From: Prostheceraeus crozeri
Lineage: Eukaryota > Platyhelminthes > Polycladida > Euryleptidae
DNA length: 64,000 bases
Assembly (NCBI GenBank): GCA_907163375.1
Contig: CAJQUW010016122.1
Coordinates: 51,278 to 115,277 of the forward strand
Direction: 5' to 3'
Position 1 is the first letter of the stretch. Every line of letters begins with the position of its first letter. Of the stretch, positions 1 through 10,785 are shown in pieces. The translations under genes were made by a program, and so were the position numbers. The notes beneath the pieces are model-generated. The model searched no databases. It saw nothing but the letters and a program-made list of their open reading frames with translations, and had not been told where the DNA came from.

Positions 1-149
1 TAATACAAAAAAATGAATAAAATATTGCTACACTGTTAATTTACGAAATGTTCAAAATTCTCTCAAAAAGTTGGCAGGGCCACAGGCAGGGCCAGATGAA
101 ATTTGGCAGGGCCGCGGCCCTGCCTGGCCCGCCCCTGCCGTCGCCCCTG
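1..149 (-). mobile_element. End of a GC-rich DNA transposon inserted in the hAT relic
   Basis: Read on the minus strand, the sequence entering at base 149 begins CAGGGGCGACGGCAGGGG and continues with several GGCAGGGCC-type subterminal repeats (about 60-149). A CAGGGG start is typical of hAT-superfamily terminal inverted repeats. Base composition changes abruptly from AT-rich to GC-rich exactly where similarity to the neighbouring transposase stops. I infer a second, probably non-autonomous, element that landed inside the older transposase gene. Its other end lies outside the window, so superfamily and target-site duplication cannot be confirmed. Confidence 0.5.
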
Positions 150-880
150 GGACTAAATGAGTATATGCATTTAGTTCCAAGAACCTTTGAAGACTTTTTG
201 AAGAGAAATCTAGCTTTATGAGAGGTGTTCAGATAGTCAGAAAATAACTCTACGAATCTAACAATCATCTTGAGAATGCCTTCTGAATCACGTTTAATTT
301 CCTCATTACAGAGCAAATGAATATTGTGGCAACTACATCCAGGGAAATCAATCAGATTGCAAGAGACCTCTCTTAATCTTGCAATCACGCCAGTTTTGGA
401 GCCTTGCATAGTTGCACATTTGTCTGTCATTATGTACGTTAAGTTCGCAATATCAAGTTGGAAGTCGGATAGTGCATTTATGACTTCGTCGAACACTGTT
501 TCACTATCCATTATCTTCAAATTTTTTACTGATTTTCTTTTGTCATTTAAGAGGAAATCCTCCTCCAAATCTATTTTCGGCTCTAACTCGACAGTCTTCA
601 AGTAACGGATTTCTCTCGCCCCATCTGCTTCCATATAACATAGATGGATTTCGAGTCTCACTTTATCACTGTAAGATGACTCGTCGAAATGTAACCCGTA
701 CCGTTTGTTAACATTTTCAGTCAATTCTTTACGAAGAAATGGAGCCACAGCGTGAGTAATGACATATTCATCCTTTGTGCGTCCACAACTTATAGCACAT
801 TTCGTGTCAGAGAACATTTTTACGTAAAAATCTCTACCAGTTGCACACGGATCGGATGACAAAAAAGATCCGCCGTCCAT
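150..880 (-). pseudogene. hAT-superfamily transposase, catalytic part, truncated
   Basis: This open stretch encodes about 244 residues of a hAT-type transposase of the ZMYM/DUF4371-like group common in marine invertebrates. Visible landmarks are SCGRTKDEY (residues 31-39); FDESSYSDK, with Asp66 in the position of the first catalytic acidic residue; TDKCATMQGSKTG (152-164), with Asp153 as the likely second; and FPGCSCHNIHLLC (179-191), which fits the hAT C-x2-H block. The third catalytic residue and the C-terminal dimerisation domain are missing, because the frame runs into a GC-rich element at base 149 and then ends at 41. The first ATG at 880 is probably not the true start: the zinc-finger part lies just upstream in another frame (880-1152), so a frameshift separates the two. 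It is a dead or partial DNA transposon gene. The family assignment is by motif recognition only. Confidence 0.62.
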
Positions 881-1152
881 TACAATTTTAAGACAATGAA
901 AAAAGTAGCTGTGGCTTTCAAATCTGCTTCTGACTTCATGCGACTTAAAGATGTGGAAATGCTGGTTTGCGATGCATCTGAAACACTTTTATGTACATCT
1001 GAGACAGAATGTTGATGCAATTTTTGAAACCCAGATTTGATGTTTATCACTTTATTGTCGAGTTTGCATCGTGCAACATAAATGTCACCAGGTACAGCGA
1101 CAGCCCATGGATATTTTTCAGTCACCCTCGAGCTAAGCGAATACTTTCCCAT
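880..1152 (-). pseudogene. N-terminal zinc-finger part of the hAT transposase
   Basis: Ninety codons upstream of, and in a different frame from, the catalytic part. Residues 14-54 resemble a BED/TTF-type DNA-binding finger: aromatic and Trp positions in KYPWAV, Cys29, then His48 and His54 at the usual spacing. The expected second Cys is Asp32, so metal binding is doubtful. After residue 70 the text KSEADLKATATF matches the linker that in related transposases runs directly into the segment found at the start of the 150-880 frame. This supports one ancestral protein split by a frameshift near 880-905. The finger would have bound the element's own ends. A sequencing indel could also explain the break. 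Confidence 0.5.
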
Positions 1153-3239
1153 ATCTGAAAAGAGAAGAAAACCATTTCACAAATTTCATCGATATATACG
1201 TGTAATTGTTGAATTAAAGGGTATGCTTCTTAAATCTCATCTACATATTTATGAAGAATAGGTTGTTCATTTCTGTCCATTGTACTAAAAGAACTTAAGG
1301 CAATATTTGTGTATGTAAAAGACCGTGGTATTTTATTTGACAAGTGCGCTTGCAGTACAATATGTTAAACGGATGCAACATTTCCGAGCTATTTTCAGCG
1401 ACTCCCACATGAAAATTTTTGAGTAGGGCCTACTGGATTTTATCACACATACTTCTCCTTACTTTTGCAAGATATCATCGATCATACAAGACCTACATTA
1501 TGCCATACATTACCATGCCTACTTTATAGAATCACAAAGTTGATTTAACTGTATGCTCTGAATTATTTGCTGATCATGTCTAACAGTTTAAACATACACA
1601 ATACACATACTACATACTGTAACCAAATATGCCATCATTGAATGATGACAGACTGATGCTAACTCTCTGACGGAATGGGTACAAATAATTTGTAGAAAAT
1701 TGTAATTTCTCTACGAATTCATATTGAAGTAAATTCGACTGCGCTTGCATTGCAACCCCAGCCACTAATTGTTTTCACCGAAGTTTACTTATACATGTAT
1801 TTAGATTATTGAAAGTCATCAAAATTAAAATACAATCAATTAACAAAATTATGACAGACAAAAAGATTCTGAAAAAGGCAATGGGCTTGTTTACGTCTGA
1901 TGGTATAAAATATGCAGTGTTCGCCAAAATATTTACGACGAGTATGATGAGTTACCATAATGTAAATCGTCAGAAACAAGATTTCACTGCTGTTATGACA
2001 ACCCTTTATGATTGTTATTTGATTTTCCACGTTTCAGATTGAAATATGTTTCAATATTTAAACTTGTAAAAATCTATCAGCACTTTAAAACTGTGAAAGA
2101 AGATAGCTCTTTATTATCACATGTAGTTCTCAGGTCTCTAAAGTTCGTAAAGGTATCGTATCTAACGTTCAGCAAACGTATTATAAACAGTGTATGATGC
2201 GAATACAAGTATTTATGTTATGTTATTAATGTATTTATGTTCCGATACAATAAACATGATAAAATAAAATACACAGTATTCATTGTTATATGCTCATAAT
2301 GTAAATTATTACATCAACATCGTAATATCATTTACGTGTACAAGAATTTAACGAGATAAACAAAAACAAAACTCACCGATGTAGTTCCTTCTGAAAGCCA
2401 AATTAGTCACTGCAATCATCATTTATTGGTCCCTTTCATGTCAGCTACTTCGATTAGCCATGATGAATGCATCATTATAAATTTGCAATCTTGGACCTAT
2501 AAATGATACTGCAAAGAAAGCTTCCAAACTTCGAAACGCGAAATAACCATGATAACAAGTAACAAAAACAATGAAAACATCAAATGTATGTAGCATCCAT
2601 TTATTCATGAATCCACGTAGAAAAATGCAACTAAGTTAAGTCATACATGTCCAATTGTACAACACATGTATTACGACATGTATGCCTACTACATGCTTGT
2701 CATTCAATAGAATGACATTAACATTCGTAATAGTCACTAAATCAAGGATAGTCACTCCATTACACATAGTCGTCTTGACCAGAATAGCGGACCCAACGTT
2801 TGATATGGCATCTCGATAATTATCCAGAAAAGCAATTTTTCCTATCATTTTCCAAATTTTCCAACACATTTACTTCTTCTGTAATTGATAGCAGGTACTT
2901 GCTCTCATAGGAAAACCGAAAATATAACCAGATTTCGTATATCATGAATTTTAATCTTCACATTCCATAACAAATGCAACTCAGCGGCGTGATCATACCT
3001 TAATGAAAGGTTCTCCCAGTACTTCATAGAATCTGCAAGATGTTATGACGAAAAACCTGAAAATTCCTACTATGACTGTAGATACAACAAAATGAAATAC
3101 CAGCCGCATACCGATTAATAAAATCTGTACACTTAAGTGTAGGTAAAATATAATGTAAATTGAGTTGTGCTTGCGTTTTGTCCGATTTATGGACCGATTC
3201 TAAATATTTTTGATATAAAATCGTCAAATGATTTACAAA
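1153..3239. other. AT-rich non-coding stretch, probably hAT 5' region
   Basis: No credible gene, RNA or repeat is seen. Open frames are all below 80 codons and unlike any family I recognise. If the terminus at 3,334 belongs to the same element as the transposase relic, this would be its long 5' untranslated or intronic part. That link is inference. Confidence 0.35.
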
Positions 3240-3334
3240 AAATGGTCACTATTTTGCAGTGACTTGACAAAAAAAGTGACCAAATAGTTACTAATATTGA
3301 CTAGTCACTAAATAGTGACCTGTTGGCAACCCTG
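3240..3334 (-). mobile_element. Probable hAT element terminus
   Basis: On the minus strand the sequence starting at 3,334 reads CAGGGTTGCCAAC, a classic hAT-type terminal inverted repeat. It is followed by subterminal copies of GGTCACTATTTAGTGAC-like motifs; GTCACTAAATAGTGAC at about 3,305-3,320 is itself a dyad. The orientation agrees with the minus-strand transposase relic at 150-1152, so this may be its 5' end. The partner terminus would lie before base 1 and is not visible, so the pairing is unproven. Confidence 0.45.
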
Positions 3335-5131
3335 GGTACAAGTATTGACTATTCACCGTTGAAGCGATGTAACTGCTGCTATTATTCATTGAAAGAACAA
3401 CCGGTGATAGGCCTACCCAAAACATAGCCATTGCGAGTGCCCTATGAACAAATGACAAAATATCAACTTATTAATCAACAACCAGGCGCGGCGCATCGTA
3501 ATTTCTATTCCACCATCATTTCAATTTCAGAACCAGCCATTTGTTATTAAAATGTCACAATTTAGTTCCAATTTTTTATTCAAATTTAATTTCAGACACG
3601 TGAATTGTATTTTTAGAAAATGTGAATATAATTTGATTATAGGCCTATTACTGGCAATCTCTTTGGTATTTCTGAAAACAGTTAGGAAACACATTTTCAA
3701 AGCATAAAAATGTTTGTGGACCATAGTAGCTGGATTCCATGAATCAAAACACATGTTTTTCAATCCCAGGACTACGGTTTGAATCCTCAATCATCTTCTT
3801 AAAGCTGAAGTAGACGGTATACTTGCACGTACAATTTAAAGAAAATTAAGTAAAGCCACTTACCAAACCCAAAATCCCTCAACTAAAAAACATCTCCGCG
3901 AAAAGTTGTGGATTTCTGGCATAAGACCGAACACACATTTGGTAACTGAGGCAGTCGATTCCAACCTGAACTAATGCAATCCCAATACTGCACTCGGTGC
4001 TCGACAACTCCTGAGCCATGAACTTCGGGAATGGGTGAATGGACTCAATTTGGCTTATAGGTGATGAATGCCGTGCAAGATGTAATTGAGTACTTTCTCT
4101 TCCAGTAGGAAGTTTGAACAAATACTCTTCCATGGTAGAAAAGTTTAAAGGTCGCTCCCGGGTTTGAAGGACCTCCGAATACCCAGTTGTTTCAGGAGCT
4201 GCTCCTAAAGGCACATCGAATAATCAATCGCATTGCAATTAATTCCATTTTTATTGGTCGCAAATTAATTGATTGCTGCTAACTCAGACACCTGAAAGGG
4301 AAAAGGAGAAGAAGAAGAATAAATTGGTTGCAGCTATCAAAAAAATTGCCACTATTTGATTGGTGTCGGTCAAGAATTGCAATTAACTGATTGATTTGTG
4401 TTGTAATGGAAAAAACAGTCAATTGACTGATTACTTGCCTTGCCGCTACCACTCAGCATCGTAGAAAAACTTTCCATCTTCAGTGATTTATTCAAGCAAA
4501 GTATACTTTGACGTGCTTTTCACAAACTGATCGCTTTCAGGATTCTTATTATCAAGAGCTATTCGGTTCATAACGCATTTTGCATCTCTAGATTACAATA
4601 TTTTTGTGATAATTTTCAAAACTCTATTAGCCTATGTATTATAGGCCCGCATGAGCTTTGTTTTCTTTACTGAGTGCATCTGCCCATTCAGATAGTCGGA
4701 TATCGTGGAGAATGTTGAATGGAGAATATCGTTGTAAAATGTTCAACTATAAAGAGCTGAAGGTGCTTCGGTCTGAGCTCCGTATTGTCTTTGAGCTTCT
4801 CCAAAATCTGATCGACTTGCTTTTGTTTGAGATATTTGTTCTTGTTTACTAACCGCCCCTTCTCATCAAGCCTTTTCAATCACTTCTTCATTCTGATAAC
4901 TCCACGATTATTTTCCTGCTTCGTTTGTGTATTTAGAATAGGTCGTCACTCGTCACATGCTCCACATCATCAGTCTCCTTTACCTCACCCCCGCAAAGCG
5001 TGCAAATAGCATTGATCGTTGTAAAAGCAATGCATTGGCGAAGGAGTAAATGCATGCATGGCAAGACTTGCAGTAGTGTTTTTCGACATTAGTCTAAAAT
5101 TTTATGCATGGGGAATAGGGTAATTAATGTC
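3335..5131. other. Single-copy-looking AT-rich DNA without a recognised gene
   Basis: Apart from one unassigned open frame (3,879-4,214) the stretch shows only short random frames. At 4,230-4,420 several ATTGCAATTAA- and TTGATTG-like words recur, but no defined repeat unit could be drawn. Nothing else is supported. Confidence 0.3.
3879..4214 (-). CDS. Unassigned open frame, 111 codons
   Basis: This is one of the longer frames in the non-satellite part, starting at ATG 4,214 and ending at TAG near 3,879. Composition is more protein-like than its neighbours (for example PETTGYSEVLQTRERPLNF and ECSIGIALVQVGIDCLSYQ). I recognise no domain, signal peptide or membrane segment. It could be a decayed exon or part of a transposon protein, or it could be chance: a 111-codon frame in 14 kb of animal DNA is not remarkable. 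No splice sites, polyadenylation signal or neighbouring coding exon could be tied to it. Confidence 0.15.
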   Translation of the reverse strand: MPLGAAPETTGYSEVLQTRERPLNFSTMEEYLFKLPTGRESTQLHLARHSSPISQIESIHPFPKFMAQELSSTECSIGIALVQVGIDCLSYQMCVRSYARNPQLFAEMFFS

Positions 5132-5371
5132 TCAAAGAAGAAGAATTTTCTTCTGTGGACATATTGCCCATAGCAAGTTTCTGTCCATGAGTCCATTTTC
5201 CACAATTGGTCTCAGCATCTCGCACAATTCTTGTGATTCTTGTCGGTATTTCTGACCGGAATTTGACCTCAATCGCACATACTTGCATGAGCCATCCTCC
5301 AGCAAGGAATTAACCTGACGCTGATAATAATCATCGCTCAAAACAACCGTCCGGTTCTCAAGGTTAATCGA
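5132..5371 (-). mobile_element. Penelope-like retroelement relic, N-terminal RT-linker part
   Basis: The minus strand encodes a segment with NRTVVLSDDYYQRQVNSLL followed by a conserved-looking RLRSN and a block ending LMDRNLLWAICPQ. The order 'D-Y--KV--LL-D---Y-RL...L--ILRP-VE-G---RNL-W-I-P' is what precedes the GLPKxHK block in reverse transcriptases of Penelope-like elements. The fragment is short and the rest of the domain is not seen next to it. It is a fossil, broken at both ends. A similar N-terminal block in another GIY-YIG-type retroelement is the main alternative. Confidence 0.42.
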
Positions 5372-6019
5372 GGCACGACTTCTTCAACTTACATTGTCTT
5401 TGATTGGCACCCTTAGCATAATGATGCTCCAGTTGCCTCAAACGTAGCGCCGATCTCGAGTTTATCTTAGACATTGAACGTTCGCAGCTCACGGAGAGAA
5501 AATCAAGCAGTGTTGCATTATCCAGAACAGAAAGCACATGTAAATAAAAGAATTAAATATTGAGTTTCACCCTCAGTTGAAAAATAGAAACAGACCTGAA
5601 TAGCTGCTATTTCATCCAATATCAAGAATCATCAGCAGGCTTATTTTACATCTCTCAACATCGAACTACTCCCTATTTAAAGTTGCAGCAATGCCCGGGT
5701 AGACTTGAGATTTGCAATTTGCAAGATAGCACATGAATAAGAGGCAGCTTTCCCTCGTCGCAACTAAATCATTGAGATTGCGAGTCTCAGAATTAAGTCT
5801 CCTTATCTCTCTCATCACCAGACAGCTAAATTTCTTCTCGAGTCTCTCATCACAACGGTAACAACCTGGCAGTCTAAACCATAAAGAACGCGGCAATGAC
5901 GAATTAGTCATAAATGCCTTCAAGAGGGATATACGAATCCGTCGGGAAACCACACCAATGCGATCCTATTAGCAGTCTTGATGATCGCAGCGTATCTTTC
6001 CGGGTACATGCTTCGAACG
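5372..6019. other. Non-coding stretch between two Penelope-like relics
   Basis: A minus-strand open frame at 5,666-5,953 (95 codons, with LEKKFSCLVMREIRRLNSET) lies upstream of the RT-linker relic in the same orientation and could be the N-terminal part of the same element. The resemblance is weak. No host gene is seen. Confidence 0.25.
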
Positions 6020-6780
6020 TAGTTGAAGAAGCCTATAAACATACTCGTGCCAACTAGGAAGTGTGTTAAGAGCACATTAAGAGGTATGATAAGCACATGC
6101 TACCTTAATGCACACTCCATCTGCTCTCGAGACCAGCTGGCGGGTGTGCTAGGCAACGGAATGTGTTGGTCGAGGATGGATGCCGCCGAACAGAAGGTAA
6201 TCAAGTGTTCTACTAAAATGTCTCTTCTTCGATTCATCAAAGTGAGGAAAGGACTCAACTGGTTCACACTAGTCATCATGTGCCAGGTCTACATAAGATG
6301 ATATCCAGGAGATTTGCAGACTTCATGCTGATATGTGGCTACCGGCCGGTGCAGATGCAAAAATAGATTTTTGTTCGCAAACGTAAAGAAGGAAATGAAT
6401 GACGACTTATATGGTTTAAATCATAGCGTAACATTGAAGCGAAGCGACCAGTCGATATCATCAAAGACATATTCTTTTGGACATCATGAGGATCTGGAAT
6501 TCTCGTTAGCGGCAATAGAGGATTAAAGTCTTGAGTCCATCAAAGCTCGATTAAAGGAAGCCATGGTCGCTGGACGAAGGTTTCTATAGTACATGTGCAA
6601 CAATGAAAGTATGGAAAAAATTAAATCATTTGCTTATGAAGGCAAAATGAAAGTCATCAGAAACTCCAGGTATATACCGGTTATTGATTGGTATTCGAAC
6701 AGCATGCTTGCATGTGGGCCACGTGTGATGATTGCTTCAAGCGTTGCGCACAGAGTAGGTCTACCTACTTGGTAGAAAAC
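6020..6780 (+). mobile_element. Penelope-like retroelement relic, C-terminal RT and possible GIY-YIG part
   Basis: Plus-strand translation near 6,080-6,160 gives GMISTCYLNAHSICSRDQL, similar to the 'L-RAYSICS---L--EL' block after the catalytic core of Penelope-like reverse transcriptases. It is followed by VEDGCRRTE, resembling the 'F--NGYPR--' block. Further on (about 6,665-6,715) PGIYRLLIG...HVGHV looks like the start of a GIY-YIG endonuclease domain, which comes next in this family. The element is broken and old. Its orientation is opposite to the relic at 5,132-5,371, so they are two insertions or one rearranged copy. Confidence 0.38.
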
Positions 6781-6928
6781 ATCACAAGAGAAATAGGAAA
6801 GAGTTTGTATCAACTTAGATCCTATGCGCTCAGATGCAGTCCCCAGGTAACATGCTGAGAATCTGGTTCATTTCAGTTTAAAGACTGACATACAACTATT
6901 GACAAGCAGGTTTTACATGTAGGCTAAA

Positions 6929-7675
6929 TCGGGTTGGATGGTTTTTTACCGGGAAACCCGTCCTGGTAAAAACTATAAAAAAAGAAAGACTGGTCAAAAC
7001 TGGTAAAAACTACTAGGCTGAATTGTGATTTTATGACAAGAATAAAATTTAGCAGATATTTGGGTATAACTAGTGTATATGCGGTGTAGGTATTTGTAAA
7101 ACGTGCGCAATCGCAACAATTACACTATTAGATGTAGAATACGCAATGTACGTATTTTTCTCGCATCTGAGCTACGTGAAATTCTCATTTGCTTGATTCA
7201 CTCATTATGAAACGCATAATATAAGATAGAGCATATTCAGGTGGGCCTATAGCATCTAGAAATTGGAGAGAAATTTTACCATCTTTCATCAATGCTTAAG
7301 TAATGAAACCTCTACATCGGTCTGTTTTTAGTATGACACCTCAAATCGTATTGATGACATTGTTAATTTTTTCTATAATTTTTCATTGATTACCTACTTC
7401 CTTTTTCATCATAACTAATTCACTATTGACTAACTTCATTCTACAAATCATTCATTCTAGAATTATTCGGTGAATCTGACTGACGTCAGCAGAAAGTGAT
7501 CACCTGATCATATGCCGTCTGCACTAGTTACGTAAAGCAGATGAAGTTGAATGTATTTATAGACAATCCCTGACATCAGTAGACGAAAACAGTACTTAAG
7601 CTATTGTTCCGGTATATAACAGTTTTTCCCACCTGCCTTGGCAAAAACTAGTTTTCCATAAAATTTCCAACCCTG
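6929..7675. mobile_element. Non-autonomous hAT element, 747 bp
   Basis: The left end reads TCGGGTTGGATGG and the right end, reversed, CAGGGTTGGAAAT, giving a degenerate hAT-type terminal inverted repeat. Subterminal GGTAAAAACT-like motifs recur at both ends. The flanks AGGCTAAA (6,921-6,928) and AAGCTAAG (7,676-7,683) match at 6 of 8 positions, which fits the 8-bp target-site duplication of hAT elements. There is no transposase inside. The divergence of ends and duplication suggests an old insertion. Confidence 0.6.
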
Positions 7676-9258
7676 AAGCTAAGGCATTATGTTAGAAAGT
7701 CTACTCCTTCAATCAACAAATTGAAAGCGCCGATCTTTATGCACTCGCAAAGTAAAATGTTAGAAATACCCGGCAATATGAGGACATACACGTAGTCCAT
7801 TTGAGAATGTTCGATGAATTCTGTCAGTTAATGAAGAACAACAAAACATGACAAGATCAAAAAGATTACATGAATCACATAGCAGGCATCACACACACTT
7901 AAAATACTTGTTTACCCTAGGAACAAGCACGATAGCAAGATTCAAGAAGAGGCATTCAACACGTTAAGATGCAATGCCGGCTGCAATGTTTCAACATAAG
8001 TCACGATGGATGGACTAATTCACTGTATTTCCCGGAAAATGAATCAGATTATGGTTCAGAAATGGTTCAGCGATATCGAATATTGATCATCTAATTTCAA
8101 TTAGACTTGAATCGGCAAGCTAATCATGAAAAATCTCATGTTTAAATTAATCATAACACAATTGAGAAAATTCTAATTAAGTTACATATGAATTTTTTTC
8201 GCGGAAGCTAAGTTGTCACCGCAAGCAACAAAATTTTCTGATTTTTTATTAGTTTTGTGGGGAAATATCTGAATGATTAACTGATTAGCACAAAAATGAA
8301 TAAAAGCAGGACTGGCGCGAATCATAAATTCACGGATTCGTCTATTCGATGGATCCGCGCGAACCCCAAAATAATACTTTGTTTGATACATTGTGACTGT
8401 GTATCATGGTAGGTACACCATTTATAGTTGCTCGTCTATTATCTCGATGGAATGTGATTTAGATTTTATTGATATACTCATTACGTTGCAGCGTTCAATG
8501 TCTATAGAGCATAATTTACATCTTATATTGATATATTTACATATCTTTATATATGTTTTTGTTTGTTTTGCTTGATTTCTAAAAAAATCTTGTCTTATAT
8601 ATTTTTATTTTATCTTTATATATTTACATCTTATATCTTGTGGGTGGCCCCACAAATATTGGGCATGTATATAAGCATATGTTTAGTTGATGAAATTGAA
8701 TTGGATTAGTGACACATTGATTGCGGCATATGCCTTATATATTATTTCCGTTATATATACATGTATTTTATGAGATTACATGTGACATACTTGTGATAAA
8801 CCCATATTTTAACATGTTAGCATTCTAAATAGCCCAATTTATTAGCCCCACTAAATTAACTCCGGATTTCTCGGAATCATGAATGTTGTCGACACCAACC
8901 ACAGCCTTATTTAGAAACAGCTCATAGATGTTAATTTGTTTAAATGCACTCTGTATATTATGCATCAACCATATTTAATTATATCTATTCAATGGTTTCA
9001 TTATTATGCAAGCAATTACATATACAAATACTTGCATGCATTTACATCTCACTGAATTGCTACAGGGGTAATTGAAATGATAACAGATCTTGTTAATGAT
9101 TATGCTTTACAACATAAACAGGGTTGCATACATGTACGATCTTAAAAGTTAGTACTCCATAATAGAAGAAAGTTCAAATCGTGTTACGGTAGCTAAAAAG
9201 TGCGCACTCCACGCTGGCAGATAAGACGGAATGATAGATAGAGCTGGTGGGGAATATC
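7676..9258. other. AT-rich stretch without recognised features
   Basis: Only short frames and AT-rich runs are present (for example near 8,570-8,640 and 8,740-8,770). No gene, RNA or defined repeat is supported. Confidence 0.35.
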
Positions 9259-9343
9259 TTTTTGGCATGGAATGTCTTCAGGTCTCTTCCTCTTATGTTC
9301 AAGCAATCCTGTCTATATAGCTGAAGACATTCCATGCCAAAAA
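9259..9343. repeat. Perfect 23-bp inverted repeat with 39-nt loop
   Basis: Bases 9,259-9,281 and 9,321-9,343 are exact reverse complements (core GGCATGGAATGTCTTCAG). A transcript would fold into a long perfect hairpin. It could be a foldback element, a small-RNA precursor or a recent template-switch event. Mature microRNA precursors usually carry mismatches, so that reading is only a possibility. Confidence 0.75.
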
Positions 9344-10264
9344 TTATGACTCTGGGCTTAGTACTTTTCGTTTCATCAGAGAAAACAAACAAAATTTCAT
9401 TTTAGTCAAAAACTGCAATCTGCGTCCCATTGGTTTTACATCTGCTTTTCTTTGATCCTGTCTGACAAGAAGAGGAACTCACTAGAACTCGGCAGACATG
9501 CCGATTCGTAGTAGGAATAGGGCGTACATCACTGTGAAGGTCTCATTTTCGGTCTCGTTCCCTGCAGAAACTCGCTCTGGCTGCCGGACTATCGGCTCCA
9601 TATAATAATTTTGTTCCATATTACAGTGGGACTACACTGAAATTAGCGAAGTGGCATTGTTTTCAATTCAATTCAATATTCACGACACGTAGCGTGCATG
9701 TGCATGTTGCAGGCCGATGATCTTAAATGGTATTTCTAAAAGCACTTTTCCAAATATATATCAGATTAATTCGAATCACATTTGAAGATGGAATGTCCCT
9801 TCCTCATTTTTAATCCTTTTACGACTTGCACGAGGATACAGAGGCAACTCTACGCTCAGCCAAAAAAAACATCAAAACAGGGACCTCACAATATACACAA
9901 AGCAGCTTTTAATTAAATAAAGCAAAAAATGAGCATCATTCTCTCCATCTCCTCACGCAACAACCACCACCCCGCAGTCAACAACAATCCACAATTTTCA
10001 CCTCAGGGAAACACACCTCACCCCCACTCACGCAGCCACCACAAGCAACAACAAAACAACTCCAAAACAAACGCACACTAACCCCATAGACACATACCTA
10101 ACGAGCAGACAAAACAACCAAGTAACTGACTCATGCTCCCAACATCAGTTCGCCAGTCAAAACAAACACTCGACAGGCGCACACGTAGATAACTCGTTTA
10201 ACTCCGACAACACCACTATACTCAATGTCTGGTATACTCGCACACACCGACAAATCATCCTTCT

Positions 10265-10501
10265 TCATCTACGCAGTATAAACACCTCTGTCCATTTCTT
10301 CTCCTCTTCCTCCAGTAAATTGCAACCGCACAATACAAAACATCTCCTCTCTTGCACAAACATGTTCACAGCTCTCACACCATGGTATCTTTGGGTTGCC
10401 CCCTCAGGTGCATGGAGCTCATCCGCCGCTAAGAAAGGGAAATCTGTCCGTCCAACACCCGACGGCGCATTGCATTCCTTTTCAATAGCAGGGAGGGGCA
10501 C
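10265..10501 (-). CDS. Unassigned open frame, 78 codons
   Basis: A minus-strand frame of balanced composition (for example ECNAPSGVGRTDFPFLAADE) ends LLEEEEKKWTEVFILRR at the edge of the G/T-rich side of the asymmetric block, which would then be its downstream region on the minus strand. This arrangement could be the last exon of a gene followed by a 3' untranslated region, but no domain, splice acceptor or polyadenylation site could be defended. The opposite strand is also open over 89 codons. Chance is a real alternative. Confidence 0.15.
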   Translation of the reverse strand: MPLPAIEKECNAPSGVGRTDFPFLAADELHAPEGATQRYHGVRAVNMFVQERRCFVLCGCNLLEEEEKKWTEVFILRR

Positions 10502-10766
10502 GGTCGAAGTTATTCAATTTCCGACATTCCCACCGGAATTCACATTTCGACATGGTGCCAAATGCGATCGTACATTCACTGCATATTAAAAGAGTTACTA
10601 TTTCTAAGTAAGAAATTATGTCAGTAATTCAAAGCGCTTAGTTAATAACAAGTAGGGATGCTCATTTTCATTTTAATAACCTCTAGTCTATATCCTACTC
10701 AAAAGCTGCTTTAAAACAACCAGCAACTAGCTAACTTTTTAATAGAAAATTTATGTCATCTATATC

Positions 10767-10785
10767 ACACACACACACACACATT
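10767..10785. repeat. CA dinucleotide microsatellite
   Basis: An uninterrupted run of about nine CA units is flanked by ordinary AT-rich sequence. Confidence 0.85.

Noticed and set aside
324-605. Plus-strand 93-codon frame opposite the hAT transposase
   Set aside because: Shadow of the minus-strand coding sequence.
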